Source: Xanthobacteraceae bacterium (lineage in GTDB: Bacteria; Pseudomonadota; Alphaproteobacteria; Rhizobiales; Xanthobacteraceae). Taken from it: a DNA stretch of 7,023 nucleotides. The notes under the pieces are model-generated. The model was not told where the DNA came from. It worked only from the letters and a program-made list of their open reading frames with translations, and searched no databases. Below, in pieces: positions 5,866 to 7,023 of the stretch. Within the stretch, counting starts at the first letter, position 1, and each line of letters starts with the position of its first letter. The stretch is from the NCBI GenBank assembly GCA_030037185.1, contig JASHRR010001445.1:1-7023 (forward strand). Reading direction: 5' to 3'. Both the position numbers and the translations under genes were made by a program.

Positions 5866-6350
5866 CTATAGAAGTCTGTACATCCAGATACTCGGGATGG
5901 GTGGACGGACTCCTGCCGTGTTGTAGGCCCGCCGCGCCGGGACGTGACTGGGATCGCCGCCAACTCCCACGGTTGCGAGGAGCATTCCCGATCGTTTCAT
6001 TTGATCAACCACAAAATTATAGAGGGCAGTTGCAATGCTTTTGCCGGTGTGGTCGGGGCGAATGGCATTCAATCCTATTTCTCCAATTCTGCTGTCTTCA
6101 TTGATGGATAAAGATCGAAGCCGACAATCAGCTCGTCAATCAGCGCAACACTTGGTAAAATTCGGATCGCACACGCTTGCCACATGTTCAGGCTGCTCGG
6201 CATCAGCTGGGGTCAACGCGAGAGCAGATATCGCCTCGCCGACAGTTTCCCTGAACGAGCGAAATATCGGCTCAATGGCTAGTGCGCGTATCGCTGAATT
6301 GCCTCAAGATCAGCAGCTTCGAAAGCTCTGATATGAATGTTGGTCGTCAC
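5866..6350 (-). pseudogene. second GNAT acetyltransferase, broken by several small indels
   Basis: Joining four frame segments rebuilds a GNAT protein of about 160 residues. From GTG 6350 the frame reads (M)TTNIHIRAFEAADLEAIQRY and stops at TAG 6279-6281. The next frame reads ALAIEPIFRSFRETVGEAIS and onward to TGA 6136-6138. A third reads ALIDELIVGFDLYPSMKTAE. The last, from about 6080, reads GLNAIRPDHTGKSIATALYN, continues as VVDQMKRSGMLLATVGVGG, and ends PIPSIWMYRLL at 5866. The core R-P-D-H-T-G-K-S-I-A-T motif matches the acetyl-CoA loop R/Q-x-x-G-x-G/A, with Ser at the usual second Gly. Two of the breaks look like dinucleotide duplications: GC near 6284-6288 and GA near 6080-6083. It shares no obvious close relation with the intact GNAT gene to its left. 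Substrate unknown. Confidence 0.75.
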
Positions 6351-6473
6351 GGAAAGAGACCCACCGGGACAATTTCGTCATCGAAGACTAGGGCGTGTTG
6401 TCATTTGGCGGATTCGCAGGCATGGCTCGAGCTGCTCCATGATGCGGCTGACTCGGGCTAACAACCCCGATGG
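6351..6473. other. short intergenic stretch, nothing recognised
   Basis: There is no open frame of note. It contains AGGGCGTGTTGTCAT (6391-6405), which has the look of an insertion-sequence end, but I find no partner repeat in the window. No terminator hairpin with a T-run is evident for the reductase-like gene, whose stop is at 6474. Confidence 0.4.

Positions 6474-7023
<550 letters not shown>

Noticed and set aside
6391..6405. AGGGCGTGTTGTCAT as an insertion-sequence terminal repeat
   Set aside because: No matching inverted copy in the window, no adjacent transposase, and I cannot tie it to a named IS end with confidence.

Overview
The window looks like GC-rich alphaproteobacterial chromosome, probably Rhizobiales and Bradyrhizobium-like. 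This rests on base composition, strong G/C bias at third codon positions, and protein families recognised from memory; no search was run. It reads as an accessory or decaying region. Three intact protein genes and one intact-looking gene cut by the right edge sit among at least three clear pseudogenes and long stretches with no convincing gene.

Left part (1-2814): two divergent genes share an upstream region of about 330 bp. On the minus strand is a periplasmic PQQ-dependent alcohol dehydrogenase (methanol/ethanol quinoprotein family). It is broken by two separate lesions near its 3' end, a seven-G run and an 8-bp tandem duplication, and it runs off the left edge. On the plus strand is an intact alpha/beta hydrolase that keeps essentially every known active-site residue of fluoroacetate/haloacetate dehalogenases and adds an N-terminal extension with a twin-arginine-like motif. 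Together they suggest a former oxidation plus dehalogenation module (haloalcohol to haloacid to hydroxyacid), but that link is inference.

Middle part (2815-4640): a mostly gene-poor stretch around one small secreted Gly/Ser/Ala/Pro-rich protein of unknown function (3525-4001, GTG start with a good Shine-Dalgarno). A short minus-strand stretch at 2959-3090 may be the C-terminal end of a lost membrane protein.

Right part (4640-7023): a mosaic pseudogene (about 4640-5140) made of pieces of a RecA-fold/AAA-type ATPase (Walker A intact, most of the core deleted, several frameshifts), with about 120 bp of an IS91-family HUH transposase embedded in it. Then come an intact RimJ/RimL-type GNAT acetyltransferase (5150-5761, minus), a second, unrelated GNAT gene broken by at least three small indels (5866-6350, minus), and a dihydrofolate-reductase-like (RibD C-terminal domain) protein (6474 to the right edge, minus) that lacks only its first few codons.

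No CRISPR array, rRNA, tRNA or recognisable new multi-gene system was seen. The most informative signals are the structure of the pseudogenes and the dehalogenase/quinoprotein pair.
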